64,000 nucleotides of DNA from contig NZ_CP039634.1 of assembly GCF_004923295.1 (NCBI RefSeq), forward strand, positions 62,001 through 126,000. The letters are read 5' to 3'. The translations under genes and the position numbers were made by a program. The DNA comes from Azospirillum sp. TSH100. GTDB taxonomy: Bacteria > Pseudomonadota > Alphaproteobacteria > Azospirillales > Azospirillaceae. Below, piece by piece: positions 34,420-44,840 of this stretch (position 1 is the stretch's first letter; each line of letters starts with the position of its first letter). The notes below the pieces were generated by a model that saw only the letters and a list, made by a program, of their open reading frames with translations, ran no database searches and was not told the origin of the DNA.

Positions 34420-35766
34420 ATGCCGGAACACGATGAGAACACATGGGGCGGGCGGGTCGCGCGGTATGCGCGGGTCGGCACCGCCGTTGGCGGGCTGGCC
34501 GCGCGGCTGGCGGGCGAGCGCGTGCTGGGAATCCGCGTGGAGCGGGAACGCCACGCGGCGGAACTGCGGGCCGCACTCGGCGGGCTGAAAGGGCCGCTGA
34601 TGAAGGTGGCGCAGATCCTCTCCACCATCCCCGACGCCCTGCCGAAGGAATACACCCAGGAGTTGGCGCAGCTTCAGGCCGACGCGCCGTCGATGGGCTG
34701 GCCCTTCGTCAAGCGGCGGATGGCGAGCGAGCTTGGACCCAACTGGCAATCGCGCTTCCAGAGCTTCGAGCACACCGCCGCCGCCGCCGCGTCGCTGGGG
34801 CAGGTCCACAAGGCGATCGGGCCGGACGGGCGGGAGCTCGCCTGCAAGCTGCAATATCCCGACATGGCCTCGGCGGTGGAGGCCGACCTGCGGCAGCTTG
34901 GTCTGATCTTCGCGATCTTCGAGCGCACCGACAGCGCCATCTCCACCCGCCAGATCCAGAAGGAGATCGGCGCCCGCCTGCGCGAGGAGCTGGATTACGA
35001 GCGCGAGGCGAAACACGCCCGCCTCTACCAGTCGATGCTGGACGGCACGCCCGGTGTCCATGTGCCGGACGTGGTGCCGGAGCTGTCGAGCAAGCGCCTG
35101 CTGACCATGGGCTGGGTGCATGGGCGCAAGATCCTGGACTTCGTCGCCGAGCACCCCGAGGCGCGCGACGAGCTGGCGATGAACATGTTCCGGGCCTGGT
35201 ACGTGCCCTTCTACAATTACGGCGTCATCCACGGCGACCCGCATCTTGGCAACTACACGGTCCGTCCGGACCGCTCGATCAACCTGCTGGATTTCGGCTG
35301 CATCCGCGTCTTCAAGCCCAGCTTCGTCAAGGGCGTGATCGACCTCTACAACGCGCTGCGCACCGACAACCGCGAGCAGGCGGTCGAGGCCTACCGCACC
35401 TGGGGCTTCGTCAACCCCTCGAACGAGCTGGTCGACGTGCTGAACATCTGGGCGCGTTTCGTCTATGCCCCGATCATGGAGGACCGCCAGCGCAGGATCG
35501 AGGAGACCAACGGCGGTCATTACGGCCGCGAGACGGCGGGCAAGGTCCATGCTGAGCTGCGCCGCGTCGGCGGCGTCGAAATCCCGCGCGAGTTCGTCTT
35601 CATGGACCGCGCCGCCGTCGGGCTGGGTTCGGTCTTCCTGCATCTGAAAGCCGAACTGAACTGGTACCAGATGTTCCAGGGGCTGATCCGCGACTTCGAC
35701 GTCGATGCCCTGGCGGCGCGGCAGAGCGCGGCGCTGGCGGCGCAGGGGCTGCCGCAGGCGGAATGA
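34420..35766 (+). CDS. ABC1/UbiB-family atypical kinase
   Basis: A 448-residue AarF/UbiB/COQ8-family protein; members support ubiquinone synthesis and related lipid processes. Typical features are the Ala-rich loop AAAAASLGQVHKA in place of a P-loop, a catalytic-loop-like VIHGDPHLGNYTV and the metal-binding LLDFGCIRV. The family KxGQ motif reads KVAQ here (GPLMKVAQILSTIPDALP). I see no C-terminal membrane helices. ATG 34420 (MPEHDENTWGG) is the natural start, although the frame is open to 34168. It is not next to ubiE/ubiJ-type genes, so it may be a paralogue and not UbiB itself. Confidence 0.88.
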   Translation: MPEHDENTWGGRVARYARVGTAVGGLAARLAGERVLGIRVERERHAAELRAALGGLKGPLMKVAQILSTIPDALPKEYTQELAQLQADAPSMGWPFVKRRMASELGPNWQSRFQSFEHTAAAAASLGQVHKAIGPDGRELACKLQYPDMASAVEADLRQLGLIFAIFERTDSAISTRQIQKEIGARLREELDYEREAKHARLYQSMLDGTPGVHVPDVVPELSSKRLLTMGWVHGRKILDFVAEHPEARDELAMNMFRAWYVPFYNYGVIHGDPHLGNYTVRPDRSINLLDFGCIRVFKPSFVKGVIDLYNALRTDNREQAVEAYRTWGFVNPSNELVDVLNIWARFVYAPIMEDRQRRIEETNGGHYGRETAGKVHAELRRVGGVEIPREFVFMDRAAVGLGSVFLHLKAELNWYQMFQGLIRDFDVDALAARQSAALAAQGLPQAE

Positions 35767-35857
35767 GGAATTGGGGCAAAAGCCGATGCTCCGGCGGGCG
35801 ACCTGCCCCCAGACCCTTCCCATTCGCCCACACTTCAGTCTATAGCTTGCGCCTCCC

Positions 35858-36886
35858 ATGAAGACCGCCGATTTCGACTTCGACCTGCCGCCCGACCGGA
35901 TCGCCGAGCATCCCGTCCGGCCGCGTGACGCCGCCCGCCTGCTGGAGGTGGGCTCCTCCTTGCACGACTTCATCGTGCGGGACCTGCCGACACTGTTGCA
36001 GCCGGGCGACCTGATGGTCGTCAACGACACCCGCGTCATTCCCGCCCGGCTCGACGGCCGGCGCGGCGAGGTGGCGGTGGAGATCACGCTGCACAAGCGG
36101 CTGGGTGAGCGGGAATGGGCGACCTTCTCCAAGCCCGGCAAGCGGCTGAAGCCCGGCGACACCATCGTCATCGCGGATGACTTCAGCGCCGAGGTGATCG
36201 GCAAGGACGGCATGGAGGTGCGGCTGCGCTTCTCCGCCGGCGGGGCGGCGCTGATGGAGTCGCTGCACCGCCATGGCCGGATGCCGCTGCCGCCCTACAT
36301 CCGACGCAAGGCCGACGAGGGCGACAATGCCGACTACCAGACCGTCTTCGCCGCCCGCGAGGGCGCCGTCGCCGCCCCCACCGCCGGACTGCACTTCACG
36401 CCGGAGCTGCTGACGGCGCTGGACGAGCGCGGGGTGCGGCGGGTGCCGGTGACGCTGCATGTCGGCGCCGGCACCTTCCTGCCGGTGAAGGTGGACGACA
36501 TCGCCGACCACAAGATGCACAGCGAATGGGGCGAAATTTCTCCCGAGACCGCCGCCGCAGTGAACGAGACGCGCAAGGCCGGCGGCCGGATCGTCTCGGT
36601 CGGCACCACGGCGCTGCGCATCTTGGAGACGGCGGGGCGCGAGGATGGGACGCTGGTCCCGTTCAGCGGCGACACCGACATCTTCATCACCCCCGGCTAC
36701 CGCTTCCGCATCGTCGATCTGCTGTGGACCAATTTCCACCTGCCGAAATCGACCCTGTTCATGCTGGTCTGCGCCTTCGCCGGCTATGACCGCATGCGGG
36801 CGGCCTATCAGCACGCCATCGACAGCAACTATCGCTTCTTCAGCTACGGCGACGCTTCGCTGCTGCACAGGACGGACCCATCATGA
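35858..36886 (+). CDS. queA: SAM:tRNA ribosyltransferase-isomerase
   Basis: QueA (342 residues) moves the ribosyl part of SAM onto preQ1-modified tRNA, giving epoxyqueuosine. Recognisable segments are [19 protein letters not shown] at the N-terminus, [23 protein letters not shown] and the C-terminal [19 protein letters not shown]. It is the first gene of a four-gene queuosine operon and overlaps tgt by four bases. Confidence 0.97.
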   Translation: MKTADFDFDLPPDRIAEHPVRPRDAARLLEVGSSLHDFIVRDLPTLLQPGDLMVVNDTRVIPARLDGRRGEVAVEITLHKRLGEREWATFSKPGKRLKPGDTIVIADDFSAEVIGKDGMEVRLRFSAGGAALMESLHRHGRMPLPPYIRRKADEGDNADYQTVFAAREGAVAAPTAGLHFTPELLTALDERGVRRVPVTLHVGAGTFLPVKVDDIADHKMHSEWGEISPETAAAVNETRKAGGRIVSVGTTALRILETAGREDGTLVPFSGDTDIFITPGYRFRIVDLLWTNFHLPKSTLFMLVCAFAGYDRMRAAYQHAIDSNYRFFSYGDASLLHRTDPS

Positions 36887-38097
36887 CCGGCATCGGCTTT
36901 GACCTTCTGGCGACCGACGGGCGGGCGCGGCGCGGCCGCGTGATCACCGCCCACGGCACCATCGAGACGCCGGCCTTCATGCCGGTCGGCACCGCGGCGA
37001 CGGTCAAGGCGATGACCACCGACGCGGTGGCCTCGACCGGTGCTGAAATCCTGCTGGGCAACACCTACCACCTGATGCTGCGCCCGACGGCGGAACGGGT
37101 GGCGCAGCTGGGCGGCCTGCACCGCTTCATGAACTGGAACAAGCCGATCCTGACCGACAGCGGCGGCTTCCAGGTGATGAGCCTGTCCGACCTGCGCACC
37201 ATGTCGGAGGAAGGCGTCACCTTCAAATCGCATCTGGACGGCAGCCGGCACCATCTGACGCCGGAGCGTTCCATCCAGATCCAGCACATGCTGGACAGCA
37301 ACATCACCATGTGCCTGGACGAGTGCACCCCCTTCCCCGCCACCGAGGCGCAGGCGGAATCCTCCATGCGCCTGTCGATGCGCTGGGCGCGGCGCAGCAA
37401 GGACGCCTTCGTCGAGCGCCCCGGCTACGGCCTGTTCGGCATCGTCCAGGGCAGCGTCTATCCGGAGCAGCGGGCGGAGAGCGTCGCCGCCCTGACCGAC
37501 ATCGGCTTCGACGGCTACGCCATCGGCGGGCTGGCGGTCGGCGAGGGCCAGGAGACGATGTTCCGCGTGCTCGACTTCACCGAGCCATTGATGGTCAAGG
37601 ACCGCCCGCGCTACCTGATGGGCGTCGGCCGTCCGAGCGACCTGATCGGCGCGGTCCGGCGCGGCGTCGACATGTTCGACTGCGTGATGCCGACACGGTC
37701 GGGCCGCACCGGTCAGGCCTTCATCCGCAGCGGCACCATCAACATCCGCAATGCCCGCCATGCCCATGACGAGCGTCCGCTCGACGCGGAGTGCGGCTGC
37801 CCGGCTTGCCGCAGCTACAGCCGGGGCTATCTGCATCATCTGTTCAAGGCGGACGAGATGCTGGGGCCGATGCTGCTGACCTGGCACAACCTGCATTACT
37901 ATCAGGACGTGATGCGGACGATGCGGCAGGCCATCCAGGACGGCACCTTCGAGGAGGTCGCCGGCGCTATGGAAGCCCGCCTGAACGACGGCGACATCGA
38001 GGCGACCATCGACCCCATCGCCAAGCCCGGCAAGCCGCCGAAGCAAGGCCGCCCACCGAAGAAGGACCGGGTGGCGGAGGAAAAGACCGATGAGTGA
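36883..38097 (+). CDS. tgt: queuine tRNA-ribosyltransferase
   Basis: Tgt (404 residues) exchanges guanine-34 for preQ1 in GUN-anticodon tRNAs. Asp92 ([12 protein letters not shown]) and Asp266 ([10 protein letters not shown]) match the general acid/base and nucleophile of the family, and [16 protein letters not shown] carries the zinc ligands. A basic, Pro/Lys-rich tail of about 30 residues follows the usual end. It overlaps queA by four bases and queF by eight. Confidence 0.98.
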   Translation: MTGIGFDLLATDGRARRGRVITAHGTIETPAFMPVGTAATVKAMTTDAVASTGAEILLGNTYHLMLRPTAERVAQLGGLHRFMNWNKPILTDSGGFQVMSLSDLRTMSEEGVTFKSHLDGSRHHLTPERSIQIQHMLDSNITMCLDECTPFPATEAQAESSMRLSMRWARRSKDAFVERPGYGLFGIVQGSVYPEQRAESVAALTDIGFDGYAIGGLAVGEGQETMFRVLDFTEPLMVKDRPRYLMGVGRPSDLIGAVRRGVDMFDCVMPTRSGRTGQAFIRSGTINIRNARHAHDERPLDAECGCPACRSYSRGYLHHLFKADEMLGPMLLTWHNLHYYQDVMRTMRQAIQDGTFEEVAGAMEARLNDGDIEATIDPIAKPGKPPKQGRPPKKDRVAEEKTDE

Positions 38098-38554
38098 GAC
38101 CATCTATGCCGGCCTGACCCAGCTCGGCGGCTCGACCGTCCAGCCCAAGACCCCGGAAGAGGCGGTGCTGGAGCGGGTGCCGAACCCGAACCCCGGCACC
38201 CCCTATTGCGTGCGCTTCACCGCGCCCGAGTTCACCTCGCTTTGCCCGATCACCGGCCAGCCGGACTTCGCCCATCTGGTGATCGACTATGTGCCGGGCG
38301 ACTGGCTGGTCGAATCGAAGTCGCTGAAGCTGTTCCTGACCAGCTTCCGCAACCATGGCGCCTTCCATGAGGCCTGCACGGTCGGCATCGGCAAGCGGCT
38401 GGTTGACGAGTTGTCGCCGGTTTGGCTGCGCATCGGCGGCTACTGGTATCCACGCGGCGGCATCCCCATCGACGTCTTCTTCCAGACCGGCGAGTCGCCG
38501 AAGGGCGTCTGGATTCCGTCGCAGGACGTCCCGACCTACCGTGGCCGCGGCTAA
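38090..38554 (+). CDS. queF: NADPH-dependent 7-cyano-7-deazaguanine reductase
   Basis: QueF (154 residues, unimodular type) reduces the nitrile of preQ0 to the amine preQ1. The catalytic Cys52 is in [13 protein letters not shown] with Asp59 close by, and the family motif [20 protein letters not shown] is intact. It overlaps tgt by eight bases and queG by fourteen, so the order queA-tgt-queF-queG covers preQ0 to queuosine in one transcript. The preQ0-making genes (queC, D, E) are not in the window. Confidence 0.97.
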   Translation: MSETIYAGLTQLGGSTVQPKTPEEAVLERVPNPNPGTPYCVRFTAPEFTSLCPITGQPDFAHLVIDYVPGDWLVESKSLKLFLTSFRNHGAFHEACTVGIGKRLVDELSPVWLRIGGYWYPRGGIPIDVFFQTGESPKGVWIPSQDVPTYRGRG

Positions 38555-39626
38555 GTCCGGCACCCTGCCCTCCGACCCGGCGCGGCTGCGGGACACCATC
38601 CGCGACCGTGCCCTGTCGGCGGGATTCGACGCGGTGGGCTTCGCCCCCGCCGCGCTGGGGCCGGAGGTGCGCGAACGTCTGGCGCAGTTCGTTGCCGAAG
38701 GCCGGCACGGCGACATGGGCTGGATGGCCGAGCGCAGCGAGCTGCGCAGCCACCCGCAATCCCTGTGGGACGAGGCGCGCACCGTCATCGCGCTCGGCAC
38801 CAGCTACGCCCCCCACGACGACCCGCGCCGGCTGGCGGAGCATCCCGACCGCGGCATCGTCTCCGTCTATGCCCGCAACCGCGATTACCACGACCTCGTG
38901 AAGGGGCGGCTGAAGACCCTGGCTCAATGGCTGGCCCACCAGACCAAGGCCGGGGTGAAGGTGTTCGTCGACACCGCCCCGGTGATGGAAAAGCCACTGG
39001 CGGCGCAGGCCGGGCTGGGCTGGCAGGGCAAGCACACCAATCTGGTGTCGCGCGACCATGGCTCGTGGCTGTTCCTGGGCGAGATCTACACGACGCTGGA
39101 ACTGCCGCCCGACCCGCCGGCGCGCGACCGCTGCGGCTCCTGCGACCGCTGTCAGGTCGCCTGCCCGACCGCGGCCTTCCCGGCGCCCTACCAGATCGAT
39201 GCCCGGCGCTGCATCAGCTACCTGACCATCGAGCACAAGGGGCCGATCCCCGACGACCTCAAGCCGCTGATGGGCAACCGCATCTATGGCTGCGACGATT
39301 GCCTCGCCGCCTGCCCCTGGAACAAGTTTGCCCGCGCGACGAGCGAACCCGCTTTCCTGCCGCGCGCCGAACTGACCGCGCCGCGGCTGGCGGACCTGGC
39401 CCAGTTGGACGATGCCGGCTTCAGGCAGGTCTTCAGCGGCTCCCCCATCAAGCGCATCGGCCGGGATCGCTTCGTCCGCAACGTGCTGGTCGCCATCGGC
39501 AACAGCGGCGACCCCACCCTGCGCCCGGTGGCGGACGCCCTGCGCGAGGACGCCAGCGAGATGGTGCGCGAAGCCGCCGGATGGGCGGCAAAGCGGTTGA
39601 GCGGTACGACGAGTGCCGTCACCTGA
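38541..39626 (+). CDS. queG: epoxyqueuosine reductase
   Basis: QueG (361 residues) is the cobalamin and iron-sulfur enzyme that reduces epoxyqueuosine to queuosine in tRNA. Two 4Fe-4S motifs are clear: [13 protein letters not shown] and [35 protein letters not shown] sequence before them and a HEAT-like C-terminus ([17 protein letters not shown]) are also family features. No ATG precedes the conserved N-terminus; GTG 38541, inside the end of queF, is the best start, though its ribosome site is weak. Confidence 0.94.
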   Translation: MAAAKSGTLPSDPARLRDTIRDRALSAGFDAVGFAPAALGPEVRERLAQFVAEGRHGDMGWMAERSELRSHPQSLWDEARTVIALGTSYAPHDDPRRLAEHPDRGIVSVYARNRDYHDLVKGRLKTLAQWLAHQTKAGVKVFVDTAPVMEKPLAAQAGLGWQGKHTNLVSRDHGSWLFLGEIYTTLELPPDPPARDRCGSCDRCQVACPTAAFPAPYQIDARRCISYLTIEHKGPIPDDLKPLMGNRIYGCDDCLAACPWNKFARATSEPAFLPRAELTAPRLADLAQLDDAGFRQVFSGSPIKRIGRDRFVRNVLVAIGNSGDPTLRPVADALREDASEMVREAAGWAAKRLSGTTSAVT

Positions 39627-40877
39627 GTGACATTTTCTCCACGCAAGCGCATGCTCCGCCAATGCAGTTGCGTTACATTGAACGAGCGGAGGCCAGCCGT
39701 CGCCTTTCCCTTGTCACATCCTGACTACGGACCAGCCGATACGGACGAGCTGAGCGCCGTCGCCCGGCTGGCGCGGCTCGGCTTCGGGCTGTCGCGCGAT
39801 CTGTTCGACCGCTATGCTGATCTGTTCGGCATCGGCAGCATCCGTGTTCTGCGCGTTCCACGGACCACCGGCACGACGCTGGCAGCCTGTGCCGCCTGTT
39901 GGATGATGAACCAGTGGTTCGGCGGGCGGCCGGTCCCGGTGCAGGCCATCGCCATGGTGGCCGTCGATCCCGCACTGCGCGGTGCCGGCCATGGCAGTGT
40001 GCTGATGCGGGCCCTTTTGCAGGAGGGACGCGACGCGGGAGCGGCGCTGGCGCTTCTCTGCCCGGCAACCCTTCCCTTCTACCGGCGCCTCGGCTTCGGC
40101 CGCGGCGGCATCACCTGCCGCTGGAGCGCGCCACCGGCGGCCTTCACGCAATCCGGGACCGGTGCCGGCGGCCTTTGGCCCGCGGACCCGCTCGACGCCG
40201 CACCGCTGGCGATGCTCCGCCGCCCTCTGCTGACGGAACAGAACGGCCTGCCGGAACGGACGGAAGCGCTATGGACTCTCGCCCTCTGCCCGGACGGCGA
40301 GCCCACCGACCTCTACCGCAACGAAGACGGCTACATCGCGGTGACGCCGCCCCAGGACCGGCGCCTCGGCGTTGCCGATTTCTGCCTGCCCACGGCCCGG
40401 GCACTCAAACCGGCCATGGCCCTGCTGGCCGGCTTCCAGGCCCAGGTCGACCGGGTGACATGGCGCGGCGGCCCCGACGATCCGCTGGCCCTGCTGGGCG
40501 GTGACGGCGTGACGCTGGAGTGCCGCGAGGAGTGGCTGATCCGTCCGCTCCATGTCGGCAAGGCGCTGGAAGCACGGGGCTATCCTTCCGACCTGGAGGA
40601 GCTTGCCACTCTTGAGATACAGGACGAGCTGATCTTCGACAACTGCTCGCCGCACCACCTTCAGGTTGCCAGCTCAGGCGGGATCATCTCCAAAACAGCG
40701 CAAGTTCCTGATCCACCCGCCAAGTTGGGTGCCGTCGCCTTCGCCAGTCTGTTCACAGGACATGCAAGCGCTCGCGCATTGTGGCGTGCCGGTATGCTTC
40801 ATGGTGAAGAAAAGATGATCGAGCGCTTGCAGCGCGTATTTCGCGGCGCACCGAGCTGGATGCCAGACCGCTTCTGA
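39627..40877 (+). CDS. Eis-like GNAT acetyltransferase
   Basis: A protein of about 416 residues with an N-terminal GNAT acyl-CoA site (AMVAVDPALRGAGHGSVLMRAL, then LCPATLPFYRRLGFGRGG) and a long C-terminal part resembling the second GNAT and SCP2-like domains of the Eis family. Eis-type enzymes acetylate amines on drugs or proteins; the substrate here is unknown. The start is unclear: GTG 39627 abuts the queG stop, ATG 39651 is an alternative, and conserved sequence begins near DYGPADTDEL. A Cys-rich first stretch suggests the true start may be later. Possible read-through from the queuosine operon. Confidence 0.75.
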   Translation: MTFSPRKRMLRQCSCVTLNERRPAVAFPLSHPDYGPADTDELSAVARLARLGFGLSRDLFDRYADLFGIGSIRVLRVPRTTGTTLAACAACWMMNQWFGGRPVPVQAIAMVAVDPALRGAGHGSVLMRALLQEGRDAGAALALLCPATLPFYRRLGFGRGGITCRWSAPPAAFTQSGTGAGGLWPADPLDAAPLAMLRRPLLTEQNGLPERTEALWTLALCPDGEPTDLYRNEDGYIAVTPPQDRRLGVADFCLPTARALKPAMALLAGFQAQVDRVTWRGGPDDPLALLGGDGVTLECREEWLIRPLHVGKALEARGYPSDLEELATLEIQDELIFDNCSPHHLQVASSGGIISKTAQVPDPPAKLGAVAFASLFTGHASARALWRAGMLHGEEKMIERLQRVFRGAPSWMPDRF

Positions 40878-40996
40878 AATAAACGGCTTTCGTGACCTGA
40901 ATCAAACCGGACATTAACCGACCTGTGCTTCAATCTGCCCAACGATAGGGAGAAGAGCGTCGCCCACAGGCGATGCCATCGGGGAGTTCTTCATCC

Positions 40997-43402
40997 ATGA
41001 CGATCGGAACGCGGATTGCGCTTGGCTTCGCCGCCGTGCTGCTTCTGACGGTTGGCGTGGCGTTCGTCGGCTGGAACAGCCTGAGCACCTACGCCGAACG
41101 TGTCGATCTGGAAGCCCACACCGCCGACCTCGACACCAGGCTGAAGTCGGTGCGGCTGGAGGAGGCGCGTTTCGTCACCGAACGCGACGCGAAGGCGGCG
41201 ACCAATGTTCCGGGCATGCTGGACGCTCTGCAGGCGGAAGCGCAGCAGACTCGCGCCGCCCTGACCGACGGCGAGGGACGCCGCCTGCTGGACGAGGTGC
41301 TGTCGGGCATCGACGGCTATCGTGCCGCCTTCAACAACTTCGTCGCCCAGGACGGCGAGGCGCACGCCCGCACCGCAAGCATGGAAATGCGCGCCCGCGC
41401 CCTGCGCGAGATCGCCGAGAAGATCGGCAAGCAGCAGTCGGAGCGCTATGACCTGAACATGGCCAGCAAGCGCGATGCCGATACGGAGTTGCGCCACAGC
41501 ATGGACACGGCGGAACGTGCCAACCGCGTCATCGAACGGGTGCTGGAGGTGCGGCGCCAGCAGAGCGAACTGCGCCGCAGCCCCGATCAGGCGTTGGCCG
41601 ACCAGATCGTGGCGGCGCTGGATGAGCTGGTGCAGGTCACCGATACGGTCGCCAAGGATCTCGTCGGCACCAATGACGAGGAGGCCGCCGCGCAGATCGC
41701 CGGCGATTCCCGCGCCTACCACGACACCATGCGCGCCCTGCACGGCAAGGGGATCGCCGCGCTGACCGAGGTCGGTGTCGCGGCCGGGCTGGACGAGGCG
41801 GCTCGTGGCGTGCAGGAGCGCGCCATGGAGCTGCAGAAAAACCAGGCGATGGTGACCGAGGCGCTGACCGAAGCCTCCAAATACGCCCAGAGCGAGGTGA
41901 ACGAGGCGGTCATGCTGCGCGGCATGGCGATGCGGCTGGTGCAGGATGCCCAGTCGGCGATGCTCGCCCAGCGCGACTTCCTGCTGACCGGCTCGGCCGA
42001 CGCCAAGGCCGCAGCCGCAGCCGCGGTGAAGGAAATTCTGGAGATCGCCGGACAGGCCGGCGCCGTCCTGGTCGACCAGGACGGGCGCGCACTGATCGCC
42101 GCCATCACCGAGGCCGCTCGCGCCTTCGACTCGGAATTCACCGCGCTGTCCTCCGCCGTCGCCAAGCAGCATGACGCGTCGGCCGCGATGGCCAAGGCAT
42201 CCGCCGCGGTCAGCGGTCAGGTCGGCCGGCTGGTGACCCTGCAGCGTGAGGACCGCGAGACCGGCCGCGCCAGCGCCGGACTGGTGATTGCTGTCGGTGC
42301 GGCGGTGGCGTTGCTGCTCGGCGCGCTGATGGCCTGGATCATCGATCGCGCCATCACCCACCCTCTGCACGCCATGACCGGCGCCATGGGCCGGCTGGCC
42401 GAAGGTGATCTCACCGTCGACATCCCCGGCGGCGACCGCAAGGATGAGCTGCGCAACATGGCCGCCGCCATGACCATCTTCAAGGACAACGCCCTGGAGA
42501 TGCGGCGGATGGAGCGCGAGCGGGAGGAGATGCGCGTCCAGATCGACGCCGACCGCCGCCGCACGATGAATGAGTTCGCCAACGGCTTCGAGCAGGCGGT
42601 GTCGGGCGTGGTGACGTCGCTGACCGAATCGGCCAGTTCGCTGGGCCGCGATGCGCAGGAGATGTCGTCGGACGCGGCCCTGACCACGGCGAAATCGACC
42701 GCCGTCGCCACCGCCTCGCAGCAGGCGACCGCCAACGTCCAGACCGTCGCCGCGGCGGCGGAGCAGTTGTCGGCGTCCATCGCCGAGATCTCCCGTCAGC
42801 TCAACGCCAGTTCCGCCACCGCGTCGGGCGCGGCCGACAAGGCGGTGCAGACCAACAGCATCGTCGAAGGGCTGTCGATGGCCGCCGAGCGGATCGGTCA
42901 GGTCGTCGGCCTGATCGGCGAGATCGCCGAGCAGACCAACCTGCTGGCGCTGAACGCCACCATCGAGGCGGCGCGCGCCGGTGAAGCGGGCAAGGGCTTC
43001 GCCGTGGTGGCGACGGAGGTGAAGAACCTCGCCGGCCAGACCGCCAAGGCGACCGAGGAGATCTCCGCCCAGGTCGCGGAGATGCAGACCGCGACCACCA
43101 GCGCGGTGGAAGCGATCCGCACCATCTCCGAGGCGGTGACCGCCATCAGCGGCACCGTCACCGACATCGCCCACGAGATGGAGCAGCAGGGCAGCGCGAC
43201 CCGCGAGATCGCCCAGAATGTCCAGCAGGCGGCCGAGGGCACCCAGCAGGTGATGCGCAACATCGCCGAGGTCACCACCGCCGCCACCAAGACCGGCGGC
43301 GCCGCCGATGCGGTGCTGAACGCAAGCCGGACGCTCGCCACCCAGGCCGACCGTCTGCGCGGCGAAGTTCAAGGCTTCCTGAACAAGGTGCGGACAGCCT
43401 GA
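40997..43402 (+). CDS. methyl-accepting chemotaxis protein, large sensor domain
   Basis: An 801-residue chemoreceptor. Order: short cytoplasmic lead, membrane helix 1 (about 6-26), a periplasmic all-helical region of about 400 residues, membrane helix 2 (about 427-449), HAMP (about 450-500), and a signalling domain whose hairpin tip reads [20 protein letters not shown] and continues [18 protein letters not shown]. The sensor is much longer than a four-helix bundle and is compatible with a helical bimodular (HBM) or tandem helical domain. ATG 40997 ([11 protein letters not shown]) is the natural start; an ATG at 40973 would add eight polar residues. No che genes are nearby. Confidence 0.93.
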   Translation: MTIGTRIALGFAAVLLLTVGVAFVGWNSLSTYAERVDLEAHTADLDTRLKSVRLEEARFVTERDAKAATNVPGMLDALQAEAQQTRAALTDGEGRRLLDEVLSGIDGYRAAFNNFVAQDGEAHARTASMEMRARALREIAEKIGKQQSERYDLNMASKRDADTELRHSMDTAERANRVIERVLEVRRQQSELRRSPDQALADQIVAALDELVQVTDTVAKDLVGTNDEEAAAQIAGDSRAYHDTMRALHGKGIAALTEVGVAAGLDEAARGVQERAMELQKNQAMVTEALTEASKYAQSEVNEAVMLRGMAMRLVQDAQSAMLAQRDFLLTGSADAKAAAAAAVKEILEIAGQAGAVLVDQDGRALIAAITEAARAFDSEFTALSSAVAKQHDASAAMAKASAAVSGQVGRLVTLQREDRETGRASAGLVIAVGAAVALLLGALMAWIIDRAITHPLHAMTGAMGRLAEGDLTVDIPGGDRKDELRNMAAAMTIFKDNALEMRRMEREREEMRVQIDADRRRTMNEFANGFEQAVSGVVTSLTESASSLGRDAQEMSSDAALTTAKSTAVATASQQATANVQTVAAAAEQLSASIAEISRQLNASSATASGAADKAVQTNSIVEGLSMAAERIGQVVGLIGEIAEQTNLLALNATIEAARAGEAGKGFAVVATEVKNLAGQTAKATEEISAQVAEMQTATTSAVEAIRTISEAVTAISGTVTDIAHEMEQQGSATREIAQNVQQAAEGTQQVMRNIAEVTTAATKTGGAADAVLNASRTLATQADRLRGEVQGFLNKVRTA

Positions 43403-43409
43403 CTTCCTA

Positions 43410-43428
43410 GGGGGGCCTGAAGCCCCCC
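43410..43428. terminator. hairpin without U-tract between convergent genes
   Basis: GGGGGGC (43410-43416), a 5-base loop and GCCCCCC (43422-43428) lie between the chemoreceptor stop and the CYTH stop. No U-run on either strand. Confidence 0.6.
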
Positions 43429-43908
43429 TCAGGCTGCGGCGGCCGACCAGCGCCGGATCGGCGCGCGCGACAGGGCGGAGTTGCCATAGGCACGCAAGGT
43501 GGTGACCTCCGCGCCGATCCAGTCCGGCAGCGGAACCTCCTGGTCGGGAGCGTCCAACTCCACCTCGGCGATGACGAGGCCGGCATTTTCGCCGTGGAAG
43601 ACATCGATTTCCCAGCACAGTCCGTCCTGGCAATGACGGTAGCGGGTCTTTTCGATCATCCGGCCTTCGCAGCCGTGCAGCAGGAGCTGGCGGGCGAAAT
43701 CCAGCGCCAGCGGTTGTTCCACCTCATCCCGGCAGGCCCCGCGCTTCAGCGATTTGATGGTGAGTGTGGCACGGTCTTCCGCAATGCGGACGCGGACCGT
43801 GCTGATGCCGTCGGACGGCAGATATCCCTGGATGATTCGGACGCCATCCCGGCAGAGATGCCGGACATCCTTCCGAACGAGAAAGCGTCGCTCGATTTCC
43901 AGTGCCAT
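43429..43908 (-). CDS. CYTH-domain protein (triphosphate tunnel metalloenzyme)
   Basis: A 159-residue stand-alone CYTH protein. The N-terminal ExExR/K signature reads ALEIERRFLV, followed by the alternating charged strands of the tunnel fold (STVRVRIAEDRATLTIKS, then GLVIAEVELDA). Members hydrolyse tripolyphosphate or other triphosphates; the bacterial single-domain forms are often tripolyphosphatases. It stands alone and is convergent with the chemoreceptor gene. Substrate not determined. Confidence 0.88.
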   Translation of the reverse strand: MALEIERRFLVRKDVRHLCRDGVRIIQGYLPSDGISTVRVRIAEDRATLTIKSLKRGACRDEVEQPLALDFARQLLLHGCEGRMIEKTRYRHCQDGLCWEIDVFHGENAGLVIAEVELDAPDQEVPLPDWIGAEVTTLRAYGNSALSRAPIRRWSAAAA

Positions 43909-44068
43909 GGCCGGTCCCTTCGGACGAACTCGCCGACGACCCTAGACCAAAGCTCCCGCCGGCTTCAACCTCGTTGCCCTGTGTACGACGCAACCGAGAC
44001 CGCATGCACCAGCACTATGACGTGACGATGCGTCGCAAGCGGTGCGGGATTGGTGCTATCGTCGGCCG

Positions 44069-44314
44069 ATGAACGCCGATTCGATGAACGCCGATTTTTC
44101 CGCAGCCATCCCCTGGCTGGTCCTGTTCGCCTTTTACGGCCTGCCGCTGCTTCACGTGGTTCTGTCACGCAAGGGCGGCGGCTGGCGCCCGCCGGTCGGG
44201 TCGCGATGCCCCTTCGGACCGCGTACCGGATGGCTGGTGATGGTGCTGATGCTGGGGCCGGTCGGATGGCTGATGTTCGTGCTCCGCCGGCCCCGCCGCG
44301 CATCAGGTCGATAG
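44069..44314 (+). CDS. small two-helix membrane protein
   Basis: An 81-residue hypothetical protein with two likely membrane helices (IPWLVLFAFYGLPLLHVVL and LVMVLMLGPVGWLMFVL), each followed by basic residues. I do not recognise a family. ATG 44069 is preferred; an upstream in-frame start at 44042 would add nine residues. Codon use is typical of the region. It is convergent with the next small membrane gene. Confidence 0.55.
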   Translation: MNADSMNADFSAAIPWLVLFAFYGLPLLHVVLSRKGGGWRPPVGSRCPFGPRTGWLVMVLMLGPVGWLMFVLRRPRRASGR

Positions 44315-44321
44315 ACCCGTT

Positions 44322-44350
44322 GATGGCCCGCGGATCAGATCCGGCCCATC
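44322..44350. terminator. imperfect hairpin at convergent small genes
   Basis: GATGG (44322-44326) with CCATC (44346-44350) and inner GGAT/ATCC pairing form an imperfect stem that overlaps the 3' end of the - strand gene. No U-tract. Confidence 0.35.
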
Positions 44351-44490
44351 AGCAGCAGAACGATCAGGACGATCAGCAGCACGCCGAGGATGCCACTGGG
44401 ACCATAGCCCCAGCCGCGGCTGTGTGGCCAGGCCGGGACGGCACCGAGAAGCAACAGAATCAGGATGATGAGCAGAATCGTGCCGAGCAT
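44335..44490 (-). CDS. DUF3309-like small membrane protein
   Basis: A 51-residue protein that is almost all hydrophobic: helix 1 GTILLIILILLLLGAVPAW, a short polar loop with HSRGWGYGPSG, and helix 2 ILGVLLIVLIVLLLMG. This two-helix pattern with a central WGYGPSG loop matches the DUF3309 family as I remember it; function unknown. ATG 44490 is preceded by GGGAGAAGG, a strong ribosome site, which decides the start over a much longer frame. Confidence 0.8.
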   Translation of the reverse strand: MLGTILLIILILLLLGAVPAWPHSRGWGYGPSGILGVLLIVLIVLLLMGRI

Positions 44491-44661
44491 GGCCTTCTCC
44501 CTTCTGGTGGAGCGTTTGTGACGGACAAGCGGAACCTCAACGGGACCTCCTGGACTTTGTTCCTGTCCGGTCCGAACGTGACGATTCTCCACCACCAAGG
44601 AGGGATGCCGCTCCACCGGCGCCCCCCGAACGCGACGCCGCCGATCTTTCGGCGAGTTGAC

Positions 44662-44697
44662 CCCTGTTGACGGCCCTGTTGACGGCCCTGTTGACGG
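44662..44697 (+). repeat. three perfect 12-base tandem repeats
   Basis: CCCTGTTGACGG is repeated exactly three times (44662-44673, 44674-44685, 44686-44697). Each copy contains TTGACG, a -35-like hexamer. Confidence 0.9.
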
Positions 44698-44719
44698 ATG
44701 GTGCTCGGCCGCTTAGGCT
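44691..44719 (+). promoter_or_regulatory. candidate promoter of the ACT-domain gene
   Basis: TTGACG at 44691-44696 (from the last tandem repeat) and TAGGCT at 44714-44719 are 17 bases apart, about 120 bases before the ATG at 44841. Inferred from spacing. Confidence 0.35.
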
Positions 44720-44840
44720 CCCATCCCATGAACGTGCATCACCTCAACGGCATTCTGCGAATTAGCGGCCCGGTTCTCCTTTGAGAGCCGGGGATTTCGC
44801 TCGTCCATTCCGCAGAACCGTCTGAAGGCCAGATCACGCC

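Larger units (their letters stand above)
44491..44840. other. intergenic region with repeats
   Basis: About 350 bases between divergent genes. It holds the upstream region of the DUF3309-like gene, a triple 12-base repeat (44662-44697) and a candidate promoter for the ACT-domain gene. I see no further gene; the - strand frame across the repeat (reading RQQG three times) is not convincing. Confidence 0.5.
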
